This document shows positions 1 through 10,144 of a stretch of DNA of 38,985 nucleotides, piece by piece (within the stretch, counting starts at the first letter, position 1; every line of letters begins with the position of its first letter). Position numbers and translations under genes: made by a program. The stretch covers positions 1 through 38,985 of the forward strand of contig CAMLSD010000044.1 of the NCBI GenBank assembly GCA_946482595.1, given 5' to 3'. This stretch comes from an uncultured Comamonadaceae bacterium (GTDB taxonomy: Bacteria > Pseudomonadota > Gammaproteobacteria > Burkholderiales > Burkholderiaceae). The notes beneath the pieces are model-generated. The model had not been told where the DNA came from and did no database searches. It saw only the letters and a list, made by a program, of their open reading frames with translations.

Positions 1-4
1 CTGA

Positions 5-83
5 CAAGGAAACGCCGGGCCGCCCCAAGTTTCCTTGGCCCCCGCGGGGGGCAGGCTGGGCGCAGCCCGGCCCTGGGGGCGCT
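5..83 (+). repeat. 79-bp interspersed repeat, copy 1
   Basis: This copy matches the reverse complement of 2549-2627 at 75 of 79 positions. It contains 9-bp arms CAAGGAAAC (5-13) and GTTTCCTTG (29-37), then a C5/G6 hairpin and a GGGCTGGGC-type hairpin. It lies about 70 bp past the stop of the diguanylate cyclase gene, where its stems could act on the 3' end of that transcript. It resembles a REP-like intergenic element. No transposase lies nearby. Confidence 0.85.
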
Positions 84-151
84 GAGACGGTGTGAACGAA
101 CCCGCCATGCCCACTCACGCTTCAGCGCGTGGTCAGGCGTGCGGGCCGCGT

Positions 152-1813
152 TCAGCCATCGACGAGTTCAGCCTGCTCCAGCGGCATGCGCACCCACCGG
201 CCCTTGCCCTGCTGCTTGGCCCGGTACATCGCCCGATCGACGACCAGCAAGGCGTCGTGCAGCGACACCTCACCGTGCGAGCGCCAGACCGTCACACCGA
301 TGCTGCAGCCGACCGCCAGCGCATGCCCCTCGAAGTCGAGTGGCTCGGCAATCACCTCCACGATGCGCGCGGCCACACCGTCGGCCAGTTCGTCACCGTG
401 GCCTGGTGCCGCCTCGACGATCACCAGGAATTCATCGCCCCCCATGCGAACGGCCACGTCACCGTCACGCAATGTCGTCTTCAGCCGGGCTGCCACGGCC
501 TGCAGCACGGCATCACCGGCCCCGTGACCCCGCGTGTCGTTGACCTGCTTGAAGCCGTCGAGATCGAAACCCAGCAGCACCACCTCATGGTCATCGCCCC
601 GCTGGGGGGGGTGCACCCGCTCCAGCAGGTCGGACAGGAAGGCCCGGTTGGGCAGGCCGGTCAGCGCGTCGTGGGTGGCCTCATGCTTGAGGCGGCGCAC
701 CTGACGGGCACGCGAATCCAGGTCTTCGTCCATCGAGCGGAGCAGGTCGGCCACCCAGCTCACGTCGCTGACACGGCGATCGGTATCGACCTCCGCGCCC
801 GCATGGCGAAGGCGCCGCGACGCCTTCAGCACCGCGTGCACCGGCTGCGCCACACGCCCGGCCAGCCACAGCCCCAGTCCCAGAAAGACAACGGCCACCA
901 GTGCGCCCCACCCCATGATCCTGCGACCCAGGATGCGTGCCTCGGCAATGGCCACATCCTGCGGCTGGCGCGCCAGCACCGTCCAGCCCAGCCCCGGAAA
1001 AGCGTGATGTGTGCCGCTGCTGGCCACGGCCGTGATGGCCTGCACGCCATCGGGCCACTGGTGCACACCCCAGCCCCGGTCGTTGCGCGCCAGCCGGGCC
1101 GGGTCGAAGCCGAGTGGCGCCTGCAGCATGCCGTCGGGCCCGAGCAGCACGTTGCCGTTCGAGGCCACGACCACCACGTCCACCTTGTGACGATCCTGAT
1201 GGGGCCCGAGGATCTCCCGCTGCACATCGCCCGCCCACTTCCAGCCCAGGTGGCCGGCAACCACCCCCAGGAACGTGCCCTGGGCGTCATGCACCGGGGC
1301 CGCGACATCGACAAATTCAAGCGGCGCGTCACCGGGCTGGCGCAGCAGCCGGTCCAGCATGACGGCCGGATGCACGTCACCGAACCACAGGCCCTTGCGG
1401 CCTTCCTGGAACACCGGACGCGTGCTGGCTTCGGCGCCCTCGAGCAGGCCACCCGTGGCCGCCTCGATCCGGCCATCGGCGCCGACAAAGCCGATCCAGG
1501 CGTACGACGGCACGCTGCGCTGGATCTCCTCGAACCGGGTGCGCAGCGCAGCGGGCGACCGGTCGGTGGCGCCCTCCTGCGACGCCCGCAGCATGGCCAG
1601 CAACTGGATCTCGACGGCCCGGGCGGCCATGTCCCGCGACAGCCGCTGGGACATCTCCACCGCCACGTCAGCCACGTCGCGGCCCGCTTCCTGCTGCATG
1701 CGGGCCGTCACGATCTGCACGACCACCATGGCCGTGACCGCCGCCATGCCCAGGCAGCACAGTGCCGGCAAGGCGGCAACCTGCCATCGGAAGGGAATGC
1801 GGAACATGGGCAC
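152..1813 (-). CDS. Membrane-bound diguanylate cyclase (Cache-like sensor plus GGDEF)
   Basis: The product (553 aa) should make cyclic-di-GMP from two GTP at the inner membrane in response to a periplasmic signal. An N-terminal membrane helix (about residues 8-32) is followed by a periplasmic region resembling a Cache fold. A second helix (about 300-322) and a HAMP-like linker lead to a GGDEF domain. The active-site motif GGDEF is intact at residues 458-462. The product-inhibition motif RDGD stands exactly five residues before it, so feedback inhibition is likely. The start is GTG at 1813, seven bases after a GAGG; an ATG two codons in (1807) is the alternative. The ligand cannot be read from the sequence. 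It stands alone, upstream of no other signalling gene in the window. Confidence 0.93.
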   Translation of the reverse strand: MPMFRIPFRWQVAALPALCCLGMAAVTAMVVVQIVTARMQQEAGRDVADVAVEMSQRLSRDMAARAVEIQLLAMLRASQEGATDRSPAALRTRFEEIQRSVPSYAWIGFVGADGRIEAATGGLLEGAEASTRPVFQEGRKGLWFGDVHPAVMLDRLLRQPGDAPLEFVDVAAPVHDAQGTFLGVVAGHLGWKWAGDVQREILGPHQDRHKVDVVVVASNGNVLLGPDGMLQAPLGFDPARLARNDRGWGVHQWPDGVQAITAVASSGTHHAFPGLGWTVLARQPQDVAIAEARILGRRIMGWGALVAVVFLGLGLWLAGRVAQPVHAVLKASRRLRHAGAEVDTDRRVSDVSWVADLLRSMDEDLDSRARQVRRLKHEATHDALTGLPNRAFLSDLLERVHPPQRGDDHEVVLLGFDLDGFKQVNDTRGHGAGDAVLQAVAARLKTTLRDGDVAVRMGGDEFLVIVEAAPGHGDELADGVAARIVEVIAEPLDFEGHALAVGCSIGVTVWRSHGEVSLHDALLVVDRAMYRAKQQGKGRWVRMPLEQAELVDG

Positions 1814-1898
1814 GCCGTGACCTCGAGGGAAGACACCTCCCCCTTATGCCATGTCTATCGGCACGGCGGCCGCGAAGTTGAGGACCGTTACCAGGAAG

Positions 1899-2525
1899 TC
1901 AGGCCGTACCGGACTTCAGCCGGGCCGCGATCCGGGCAACGTGCTCGCCCTGGAACCGGGCGATCGCCAGTTCGTTCTCGCTGGGCTGGCGCGAACCGTC
2001 GCCGCCGGTGATGGTCGACGCACCATAGGGGCTGCCGCCGGTGATCTCGCTCAGGGTCATCTGGCGGGCCTCGGAGTACGGCACCCCGACCACCACCATG
2101 CCGTGGTGCAGCAAGGTGGTGTGAAAACTCAGCAGGGTCGACTCCTGACCGCCGTGCTGCGTGGCCGTGCTGGTGAACACGCTGCCCACCTTGCCGATCA
2201 GCTGGCCGCGTGCCCACAGGCCCCCGGTCTGATCCAGGAAATTGCGCATCTGGGCACACATGTTGCCAAACCGCGTGGGAGCGCCAAAGATGATGGCGTC
2301 AGCCTCGGCCAGCTGCTCCGGCTGGATCACCGGCACGCCGGCAAAGGCGGCACGCGCCGCCTTTGCGCCGCTGCGCTCCAGCACGTCGTCGGGCATCAGC
2401 TCAGGCACCTGCCACACGCTGACCTCGGCACCATTCACCTGGCGAGCGCCTTCGGCGACGGCCTGGGCCATGGTGTGGATGTGACCGTACATGCTGTAGA
2501 AGACCACCTGGATGCGCGTGCTCAT
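1899..2525 (-). CDS. wrbA: NAD(P)H:quinone oxidoreductase, WrbA type
   Basis: A flavodoxin-like FMN protein of 208 aa that reduces quinones by two electrons and so avoids semiquinone radicals. Family marks are the N-terminal FMN phosphate loop [11 protein letters not shown], the segment [20 protein letters not shown] and a C-terminal segment rich in [12 protein letters not shown]. The length is close to the usual 198-200 aa. The open frame continues upstream, but ATG 2525 is preceded by AGGAG at a six-base distance and gives the expected N-terminus. It lies after fadH on the same strand, with a 79-bp repeat just upstream of its ribosome binding site, which may separate or attenuate the two. 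Confidence 0.93.
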   Translation of the reverse strand: MSTRIQVVFYSMYGHIHTMAQAVAEGARQVNGAEVSVWQVPELMPDDVLERSGAKAARAAFAGVPVIQPEQLAEADAIIFGAPTRFGNMCAQMRNFLDQTGGLWARGQLIGKVGSVFTSTATQHGGQESTLLSFHTTLLHHGMVVVGVPYSEARQMTLSEITGGSPYGASTITGGDGSRQPSENELAIARFQGEHVARIAARLKSGTA

Positions 2526-2548
2526 GCAAGACTCCTGTGACGGTTGAG

Positions 2549-2627
2549 AGCGCCCCCAGGGCCGGGCTACGCCCAGCCCGCCCCCCGAGGGGGTCAAGGA
2601 AACTTGGGGCGGCCCGGCGTTTCCTTG
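2549..2627 (-). repeat. 79-bp interspersed repeat, copy 2 (inverted)
   Basis: This is the reverse complement of the element at 5-83, with four mismatches. It contains the same 9-bp arms (2595-2603 and 2619-2627). It ends 23 bases upstream of the wrbA start codon and lies 73 bases past the fadH stop, so transcripts entering wrbA from fadH must pass through its hairpins. It could serve as a partial terminator or an mRNA stabiliser. Confidence 0.85.
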
Positions 2628-2700
2628 TGGGTGCACTGCATCTTAAGGGCCCGCAGGAGCCCGCATGCGTCGCAGGGACACGCTCGCGGCCGGTGCCCGG

Positions 2701-4887
<2,187 letters not shown>

Positions 4888-4899
4888 TCAAATTTGACT

Positions 4900-4928
4900 G
4901 GCGCGATCAAATTTCATCAAATCGCGCC
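4900..4928 (+). repeat. Inverted repeat touching the ATPase start codon
   Basis: Perfect 8-bp arms GGCGCGAT (4900-4907) and ATCGCGCC (4921-4928) flank a 13-base AT-rich spacer and end on the base before ATG 4929. A second inverted repeat, GTTGAA/TTCAAC (4870-4875 and 4882-4887), lies just upstream. No Shine-Dalgarno sequence is visible before the ATG. Either this is an operator over a leaderless start, or it is an RNA hairpin hiding the start. Confidence 0.6.
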
Positions 4929-6029
4929 ATGGATTCGCCCTACCTCTATCGGCGGCCGGAACTGGCGCGCCGCTATCTGGCGCGCCTCACCGACCTGCCC
5001 GAACGTGCCCTGTCGCTGTTCGGCCCTCGCCAGATCGGCAAGACCACCTTCTTGCTGCACGATCTGTCCGAGGCCGCTGCCGCCCAGGGCCTGCTGCCGG
5101 TGTATGTCGATTTCATGGCGGCCGATGACCCGCTGGATGCCCTCACCGGTCGCCTGGCCGACGTGGTGCACGACGAGGCCGTGCGGCTGTCCCACACCCC
5201 GGTCACCGGCGTGCGCGCCGCGAGCCTGGGCGTCACGCTGGGCATGCCGCGCAGCGCGCCCACCAGCAAGGACGCCGGCGTCCAGTTGCTGCACCTGGCT
5301 GCCGAACTGATGCGACTGCAGCCGCGCGCCCGGCTGCTGCTGATGCTCGACGAGGCGCAGGAGCTGGTGCGCAAGCAGCGTGGCGAGCGCGCCATGAAGG
5401 CCCTGCGTGCGCTGTTCAACACCCATCGCGGCAAGGTGCTGCTGCTGATCACCGGGTCGTCGCGCGACGGCCTGCTCAAGCTGTTTGCCGAGTACCAGCG
5501 CCCCAGCTTCGGCCTGGCCGACCACGAGGACTTCCAGCTGCTGGGCCGCGAATTCGTCGAGCACATCGCGCAGCGCGCCAACGCACCCCGCAAGGTCCCG
5601 CTCGACATCGACGTGCTGGTCGAGTCCTTCGCCATGCTGGGCCACCGCCCGGCCGACTTCATCGCCTTCGTGGGCCACATCACCACGTTCAACATCAAGG
5701 ACGTGGTCGGGGCCGTCAAGCCCTTCCTGGACCAGCGCTACCCGCCCGACTCGATCCGGTTGCGCTTCGCACGATTCACGCCGCTGCAGCAGATCCTGCT
5801 GCGCCAGCTGGCCGGCGGCACGGTGCAGCTGACCGGCGCCGAGAACCTGGCCCGCGTCGCCCGCGACCTGGGCACCGCCGTGACCGCGGGCGCCATCACG
5901 CGAGCCCTGGCCACCTTGCCGCACGACGTGCTGACCAAGCTGCAGCGCGGCCGCTACGAGATCGTCGACCCGCTGCTGCTGGCCTGGCTGCAGGAACTTC
6001 AGCCATCGTCCGACGCTCCCACCCGTTGA
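4929..6029 (+). CDS. P-loop ATPase of the AAA/STAND-like class, unknown role
   Basis: A soluble 366-aa ATP-binding protein. The Walker A motif is GPRQIGKT near residue 32, and Walker B is LLLMLDEAQE near residue 140. A sensor-like segment VLLLITGSSRDG follows. The layout resembles the archaeal-type ATPase/AAA_14 group, often with a C-terminal winged helix; here the end (TAVTAGAITRALATLPHDVLTKL...YEIVDPLLLAWL) looks like one. ATG 4929 lies directly after an inverted repeat and has no visible ribosome binding site. It is followed at 23 bases by a TerB/DUF697 protein and then by a Cys-rich protein on the same strand, so an operon is likely. The substrate is unknown; I assign no specific function. 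Confidence 0.8.
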   Translation: MDSPYLYRRPELARRYLARLTDLPERALSLFGPRQIGKTTFLLHDLSEAAAAQGLLPVYVDFMAADDPLDALTGRLADVVHDEAVRLSHTPVTGVRAASLGVTLGMPRSAPTSKDAGVQLLHLAAELMRLQPRARLLLMLDEAQELVRKQRGERAMKALRALFNTHRGKVLLLITGSSRDGLLKLFAEYQRPSFGLADHEDFQLLGREFVEHIAQRANAPRKVPLDIDVLVESFAMLGHRPADFIAFVGHITTFNIKDVVGAVKPFLDQRYPPDSIRLRFARFTPLQQILLRQLAGGTVQLTGAENLARVARDLGTAVTAGAITRALATLPHDVLTKLQRGRYEIVDPLLLAWLQELQPSSDAPTR

Positions 6030-6052
6030 CCCTTTCACCACCCGAGCTTCCG

Positions 6053-7039
6053 ATGCAAACCCAGCAACAACACGCCATTCTCTCGATCGCCCTGATGGCC
6101 GCCTTTGCCGACGGCAGCAAGAGCGATGCCGAGCGCGACGAAATCCGCCGCATCGCCGACGCCCTGGCCGGCGAAACCGGGACACCCAAGCTGAGCCAGC
6201 TCTACCAGGATGTGCTGCTCAAGCGGGTGTCGCTTGCCCAGACCGCCCAGACCCTGACCGAGCCCGAGTACCGCCAGCTGGCTTATGAGATGGCCGTGTG
6301 CGTGTGTGACGCCGACGGCAGCCAGAGCGATGCCGAGCGCCGCTTCCTGGCCGAACTGAAGGGCCTGCTGCAGCTTGGTTCAGCCGAAACCGCCGCAGTC
6401 GAGCGCGAGGCCGATGCGCTGGCCGAAGTGCCGCTCACCGCCACCCCCACCGCTGCGTCGGCGGGCATGGCGGCCGCCGCGGGTGTGCCGGCAGCAACCC
6501 CGGCCGCCGCCTCGGCCGCGGTCGACAACACCGCCCTCGACGCCACGATCCTGCGCTTTTCGATTCTCAATGGCGCGCTCGAGCTGCTGCCGCAGTCGTG
6601 GGCCTCGATGGCGATCATCCCGCTGCAGATGAAGCTCGTCTACCGCATCGGCAAGGCCTACGGCCATGAGCTCGACCGCGGGCACATCAAGGAATTCATC
6701 GCTGCGGCCGGCGTGGGCCTCACCTCGCAGTACATCGAGCAGTTCGGCCGCAAGCTGCTGGGCGGCCTGTTCGGCAAGGTCGGCGGCAGCCTGGGCCGTG
6801 GCCTGGGCAGCGCGGCCACCGGCGTGGCGTTTTCGTTCGCCACCACCTACGCCCTGGGTCAGCTGGCCAGGCGCTACTACGCGGGCGGTCGCCAGATGAG
6901 CACCGCAGTGCTGCACGACACCTTCCAGTCGCTGCTGGGCCCGGCCAAGCAACTGCAGTCGCAGTACCTGCCGCAGATCGAGCAGCAGTCGCGCCAGATC
7001 GACGCCAACCAGATCCTGGCGATGGTCAAGGGCGCCTGA
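6053..7039 (+). CDS. TerB-like and DUF697-like membrane-associated protein
   Basis: A 328-aa protein in three parts. Residues about 5-110 carry two acidic helix-turn repeats (AFADGSKSDAERDEI and VCDADGSQSDAERRFL), the hallmark of TerB-like domains, which bind divalent metal at such aspartates. An Ala/Pro-rich linker follows (about 125-165). The C-terminal half has WASMAIIPLQMKLVYRIGKAYGHEL and a Gly-rich segment LLGGLFGKVGGSLGRGLGSAATG, as in DUF697/YcjF-like proteins, which suggests membrane contact. The frame is open from a TTG at 6026, but ATG 6053 is preferred. It is the second gene of the ATPase cluster. An ATPase, a metal-binding domain and a membrane domain together hint at an envelope-stress role, which is inference. 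Confidence 0.75.
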   Translation: MQTQQQHAILSIALMAAFADGSKSDAERDEIRRIADALAGETGTPKLSQLYQDVLLKRVSLAQTAQTLTEPEYRQLAYEMAVCVCDADGSQSDAERRFLAELKGLLQLGSAETAAVEREADALAEVPLTATPTAASAGMAAAAGVPAATPAAASAAVDNTALDATILRFSILNGALELLPQSWASMAIIPLQMKLVYRIGKAYGHELDRGHIKEFIAAAGVGLTSQYIEQFGRKLLGGLFGKVGGSLGRGLGSAATGVAFSFATTYALGQLARRYYAGGRQMSTAVLHDTFQSLLGPAKQLQSQYLPQIEQQSRQIDANQILAMVKGA

Positions 7040-7073
7040 GCGCCCCTCGCTGCACCGCCACGCAAGGCCGCCC

Positions 7074-7898
7074 ATGCTGCCCGCCCGCCCCGGCCCCGCC
7101 ACGAACTGCGCTGCCTGTGGCAAGCCGCTGACGGCGCTGCAGCGGCACAGCGGCACGCTGTGCGACCACTGGCGTTGCCGGGCCCGGCAGCAGGGCGACG
7201 CTGCACAGGCCTTTCAAGCCCGCATGGCTGAAGCCCTGCATGAGCCGGCGTGCCGCACCGCGCATGTTGTTCACGTGCCTGGCGGAGACACTCACCTGGG
7301 CCCGGTGCCCGCCGAGCAGGTCGATGCGCTACGCGAGCATCTGGCCGGGCTGACACGCAACCTGACGGGTGGTGCGGCCCAGCCCCCGGCGCAGCGGGTG
7401 CCCGCGCCCCAGCCCCGGCCCCGGCCCGCCGAGGCGGATGGCCCGAACGCCACATCGGCCCTGCCATCGCCCGCACAGGTCTGCGGCGCCTGTGGTGGGC
7501 ATTGCTGCCGGCTGGCCCGCGAGCACCATGCCTTCCTGGACAAGAACACCATGCGCCGGCTCCTGGCCGCCCGCCCCGACCTCGCAGCCGGTGAATTGCC
7601 GGGCCTGTACCTGGCCCACCTGCCGCAACGCCATGTCGAGGACTCCTGCGCCTTTCACGGCGAAGCCGGTTGCACGCTGCCCCGCGAGATGCGCGCCGAC
7701 CTGTGCAATCACTACGCGTGCGAAGGCCTGATCAAGGCCACCGCCTGGCTGCAACAGCCCTCGCCACAGCATGTGCTGGTGATGAACCCTGCACAGGGTT
7801 CGCGCCGTCGGGCCACGCTGATCGGCCCCGATGGCGCACGCACTCACACCGAACCGTCCCCGCCCCCTCAGGTGGACGCGCGCACCACGATCTCATAG
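7074..7898 (+). CDS. Cysteine-rich protein, YkgJ-like C-terminal cluster
   Basis: A 274-aa protein that I cannot assign to a named function. The N-terminus has a zinc-finger-like CAACGK...TLCDHWRC arrangement (about residues 12-36). A proline-rich linker follows (about 100-130). The C-terminal half carries CGACGGHCC, DSCAFHGEAGC and LCNHYAC, much like the YkgJ/UPF0153 family of putative Zn- or Fe-S-binding proteins. ATG 7074 has AAGG six bases upstream. It is third in the same-strand cluster with the ATPase and TerB/DUF697 genes (34-base gap). Its last 31 bases overlap the convergent LacI-family gene. It might bind a metal cluster for its neighbours, but this is inference. Confidence 0.75.
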   Translation: MLPARPGPATNCAACGKPLTALQRHSGTLCDHWRCRARQQGDAAQAFQARMAEALHEPACRTAHVVHVPGGDTHLGPVPAEQVDALREHLAGLTRNLTGGAAQPPAQRVPAPQPRPRPAEADGPNATSALPSPAQVCGACGGHCCRLAREHHAFLDKNTMRRLLAARPDLAAGELPGLYLAHLPQRHVEDSCAFHGEAGCTLPREMRADLCNHYACEGLIKATAWLQQPSPQHVLVMNPAQGSRRRATLIGPDGARTHTEPSPPPQVDARTTIS

Positions 7899-8893
7899 CC
7901 CAGGCGCACACAGTGGCTGGGCGGTGTCTTGCCGCGCATCAGGCTCAGCAGCATGCGTGCGCCTTCGGCCCCCACTTCGGTACGGGGCGTGTGCACGGTG
8001 GTCAGCGGCGGCAGCATCTGGTCGCTGCCGGCCAGGTCATTGAAGCCGGCCACGGACAGCCGGCCTGGCACCTCGATGCCCAGGCGGTGCGCCGCCAGCA
8101 GGCCGCCCTGGGCCAGATCGTCGTTGCAGAAGAACACGGCATCGACATCGGGGCGCAGTCGCAGCAGTTCCTCCAGCAACTGGGCGCCCAGTGCAATCGA
8201 CGAATGCTGCGGGCTGAGCAGTTCCAGGCGTGGGTCGTAGCAATCGGCGGCACGCATCTGGCGGCGATAACCCTCGGCGCGCTGCATGGTGCGCGGGTCG
8301 AGCTGGGCCGCAACGAAGGCGATGCGCCGACGGCCGCGCTCGAGCAGGTGGGCCGTGATCGCCGCACCGGCATCCACCTGCGAGAAGCCGACGCAGTACA
8401 CGCCCGGCGCATCGGTGGTTTCCATCAGGTGGACACATGGCACCCCACTGGCCGTGATCATCTGGCGCGCAGCCTCGGTCCGGTCGAAGCCGGTGACCAT
8501 CAGCCCGGCCGGCCGGTGCGCGAGGTAGCTGCGCAACAACATTTCCTCTTCGGCCGGGTCGTAGTGGGTGACGCCGATCAAAGGCTGGAAACCAGCCGGG
8601 AACAAGGTGCGATGCACCGCCTCGAGCAGGTCGACAAACAGCGCATTCGACAACAGCGGCACGAGCACCGGCACCTGGGTGCTGCGCTGCGACGCCAGGG
8701 CGCGCGCCGCCGGGTCAGGCACGTAACCCAGGCGCTGTACGGCGGCCAGCACGCGCTCGACCAGATCAGGCGCCACGCTGCGCTCGCCGCGCAGTGCGCG
8801 CGACGCCGTGATCGGGCTGACGTCGGCCTCACGGGCCACGTCGGCAAGGGTCACGCGGCCACTGGATCGGCGTCGACGCGAAGTGATGCTCAA
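7868..8893 (-). CDS. LacI-family repressor, probably gluconate-responsive (GntR type)
   Basis: A 341-aa LacI/GalR-type regulator. The helix-turn-helix is VTLADVAREADVSPITASRAL (about residues 14-34), followed by the hinge helix DPAARALAS and a periplasmic-binding-protein-like effector domain. The start is TTG at 8893: AGGG lies seven bases before it and no better ATG exists before the HTH. It is divergent from gluconokinase and a TRAP transporter. Two identical 14-bp palindromes lie in and beyond the intergenic space, the first overlapping the probable promoter of this gene, so autoregulation is likely. Gluconate or 6-phosphogluconate is the expected inducer, by context. The 3' end overlaps the Cys-rich gene by 31 bases. 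Confidence 0.9.
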   Translation of the reverse strand: MSITSRRRRSSGRVTLADVAREADVSPITASRALRGERSVAPDLVERVLAAVQRLGYVPDPAARALASQRSTQVPVLVPLLSNALFVDLLEAVHRTLFPAGFQPLIGVTHYDPAEEEMLLRSYLAHRPAGLMVTGFDRTEAARQMITASGVPCVHLMETTDAPGVYCVGFSQVDAGAAITAHLLERGRRRIAFVAAQLDPRTMQRAEGYRRQMRAADCYDPRLELLSPQHSSIALGAQLLEELLRLRPDVDAVFFCNDDLAQGGLLAAHRLGIEVPGRLSVAGFNDLAGSDQMLPPLTTVHTPRTEVGAEGARMLLSLMRGKTPPSHCVRLGYEIVVRAST

Positions 8894-8930
8894 GGGTTAT
8901 CCCTAGGGTAAAGCCTGTGATTGTGAACTA

Positions 8931-8944
8931 GGATAGCGCTATCC
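8931..8944. promoter_or_regulatory. LacI-family operator 1
   Basis: A perfect 14-bp palindrome, GGATAGCGCTATCC, followed by AAACC. It lies 38 bases upstream of the repressor start and 119 bases before the gluconokinase ATG. The central CG-containing palindrome is the standard form of LacI-family operators. An identical copy stands 137 bp downstream (centre to centre), a spacing suited to DNA looping. Confidence 0.85.
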
Positions 8945-9062
8945 AAACCGAACAACAAGCAACTCCTCCGTCCTGGCCTTGACCGCTCAGGGTCCGTCGG
9001 CGCTGCTTGAGGTCCGGCTCCTGCACATCATTTCGGCCGCTGCATGCGGCTTCATTTTCCAG

Positions 9063-9626
9063 ATGACGGATAGCGCTATCCAAACCCGACAACCCGCCTT
9101 CGGGCCTGCCCTGGTCGTGATGGGTGTGGCCGGTTGTGGCAAGTCGAGCCTCGGCCAGGCCTGCGCCGATGCCCTGGGCTGGCAGCTGCTCGAAGGCGAC
9201 GACTATCACTCCCCCGAGAGCGTTGCGAAGATGCGCGCCGGCATTGCGCTCACCGACAGCGATCGCGACGGCTGGCTGGCCACGCTGGGCGCCCTGCTGC
9301 AGACCTCGGGCAGGGGTGTGGTCCTGACCTGTTCGGCACTGAGACAGCGCTACCGCGACCGTCTGCGTGCGGCCGTACCCGACCTGAGGTTCGCCTTCCT
9401 GCAACTGGACCAGGACACTGCCCTGGCCCGGGTGGCGGCGCGTGCCGGGCATCTGTTTCCGCCGAGTCTGGTGGCCAGCCAGTTCGCGACGCTCGAAGAC
9501 CCGAGCGCGGAGCCCGGCGTGCTGCGCCTGGACGCCACCCAGTCGCTTGACACCCTGACGAGCCAGGTCACGCAATGGCTGCTCCGCCCCCTTGATGCTC
9601 ACCCGCCGACGACGGAGCGCACATGA
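9063..9626 (+). CDS. gntK: Gluconokinase
   Basis: Phosphorylates D-gluconate with ATP to 6-phosphogluconate, the entry to the Entner-Doudoroff pathway. The product (187 aa) has the P-loop GVAGCGKSS, the family motif LEGDDYHS with the substrate-site Asp/His, and SDRDGWL and CSALRQRYRDRLR, all typical of the GntK/IdnK family. The frame is open from a TTG at 8979, but ATG 9063 gives a normal N-terminus; neither has a clear Shine-Dalgarno. The second operator falls on codons 2-7 of this start. The stop overlaps the DctQ start by four bases (ATGA), so it is translationally coupled to the TRAP genes. Edd and Eda, the next two steps, are encoded at 26.7-29.1 kb. Confidence 0.93.
   Translation: MTDSAIQTRQPAFGPALVVMGVAGCGKSSLGQACADALGWQLLEGDDYHSPESVAKMRAGIALTDSDRDGWLATLGALLQTSGRGVVLTCSALRQRYRDRLRAAVPDLRFAFLQLDQDTALARVAARAGHLFPPSLVASQFATLEDPSAEPGVLRLDATQSLDTLTSQVTQWLLRPLDAHPPTTERT
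9068..9081. promoter_or_regulatory. LacI-family operator 2, inside the gluconokinase start
   Basis: A second perfect copy of GGATAGCGCTATCC, again followed by AAACC. With ATG 9063 it covers codons 2-7 (Thr-Asp-Ser-Ala-Ile). A bound repressor here would act as a roadblock and could loop to operator 1. Confidence 0.85.
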
Positions 9627-10141
9627 CCGATCGATCTCCTTCTTCCCGACCCCCGACCTGGACGGCACGCGTGCGCCGCGGTGCCGAGTTCACCATGGCC
9701 CTGGGCCTGGCCGGCATGGTGCTGGCCGTGTTCGTGAACGTGGTGCTGCGCTATGTGTTCGACACCGGCATCGTCTTTTACGAAGAACTCTCCCGGCTCC
9801 TTTTCGTGTGGCTGGTGTGCATCGGCGCGATCGTTGCGTCGGCCGAAGGCAAGCACCTGGGGTTCGACATGGTCACCTCCCGGCTGCAGGGCACGCCGCG
9901 CAAGGTCTGCCTCTGGCTGAGCCACCTGCTGGTTGCAGGCTGCCTGCTGCTGGTGCTCAAGGGCTCCTGGGCGCAGGTGATCGCCGGCCTGCAGAGCTTC
10001 AGCACCGTGATCGGCTATCCGCTGGCCCTGGCCGCGGCCGCCACGCTGGTGATGGCGCTGGGCATGCTGGCGATCCTGGTGGTGGAGTTGGTGCGTGGCC
10101 GCGAGGTCGAACACCGCGACGTCGATGCCGGCGTGGAGTGA
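9623..10141 (+). CDS. dctQ: TRAP transporter small membrane subunit (DctQ)
   Basis: A 172-aa inner-membrane protein with four predicted helices (about residues 24-44, 60-80, 95-115 and 133-155). It carries the DctQ signature FYEELSRLLFVWLVCIGA after the second helix region. It joins the large DctM subunit in a sodium- or proton-driven importer fed by a periplasmic binding protein. ATG 9623 overlaps the gluconokinase stop and has GGAG five bases upstream. DctM starts three bases after its stop. By context the system imports gluconate or a close sugar acid. Confidence 0.92.
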   Translation: MTDRSPSSRPPTWTARVRRGAEFTMALGLAGMVLAVFVNVVLRYVFDTGIVFYEELSRLLFVWLVCIGAIVASAEGKHLGFDMVTSRLQGTPRKVCLWLSHLLVAGCLLLVLKGSWAQVIAGLQSFSTVIGYPLALAAAATLVMALGMLAILVVELVRGREVEHRDVDAGVE

Positions 10142-10144
10142 ACG

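Noticed and set aside
92..2011. Long plus-strand open frame (639 codons) opposite the diguanylate cyclase and wrbA
   Set aside because: Its translation is rich in His, Gln, Arg and Pro with no domain, and it runs antisense to two clear genes. It is a GC-bias shadow.
5..2627. The inverted 79-bp pair as terminal repeats of a transposon
   Set aside because: The segment between holds only a diguanylate cyclase and wrbA, with no transposase and no visible target duplication.
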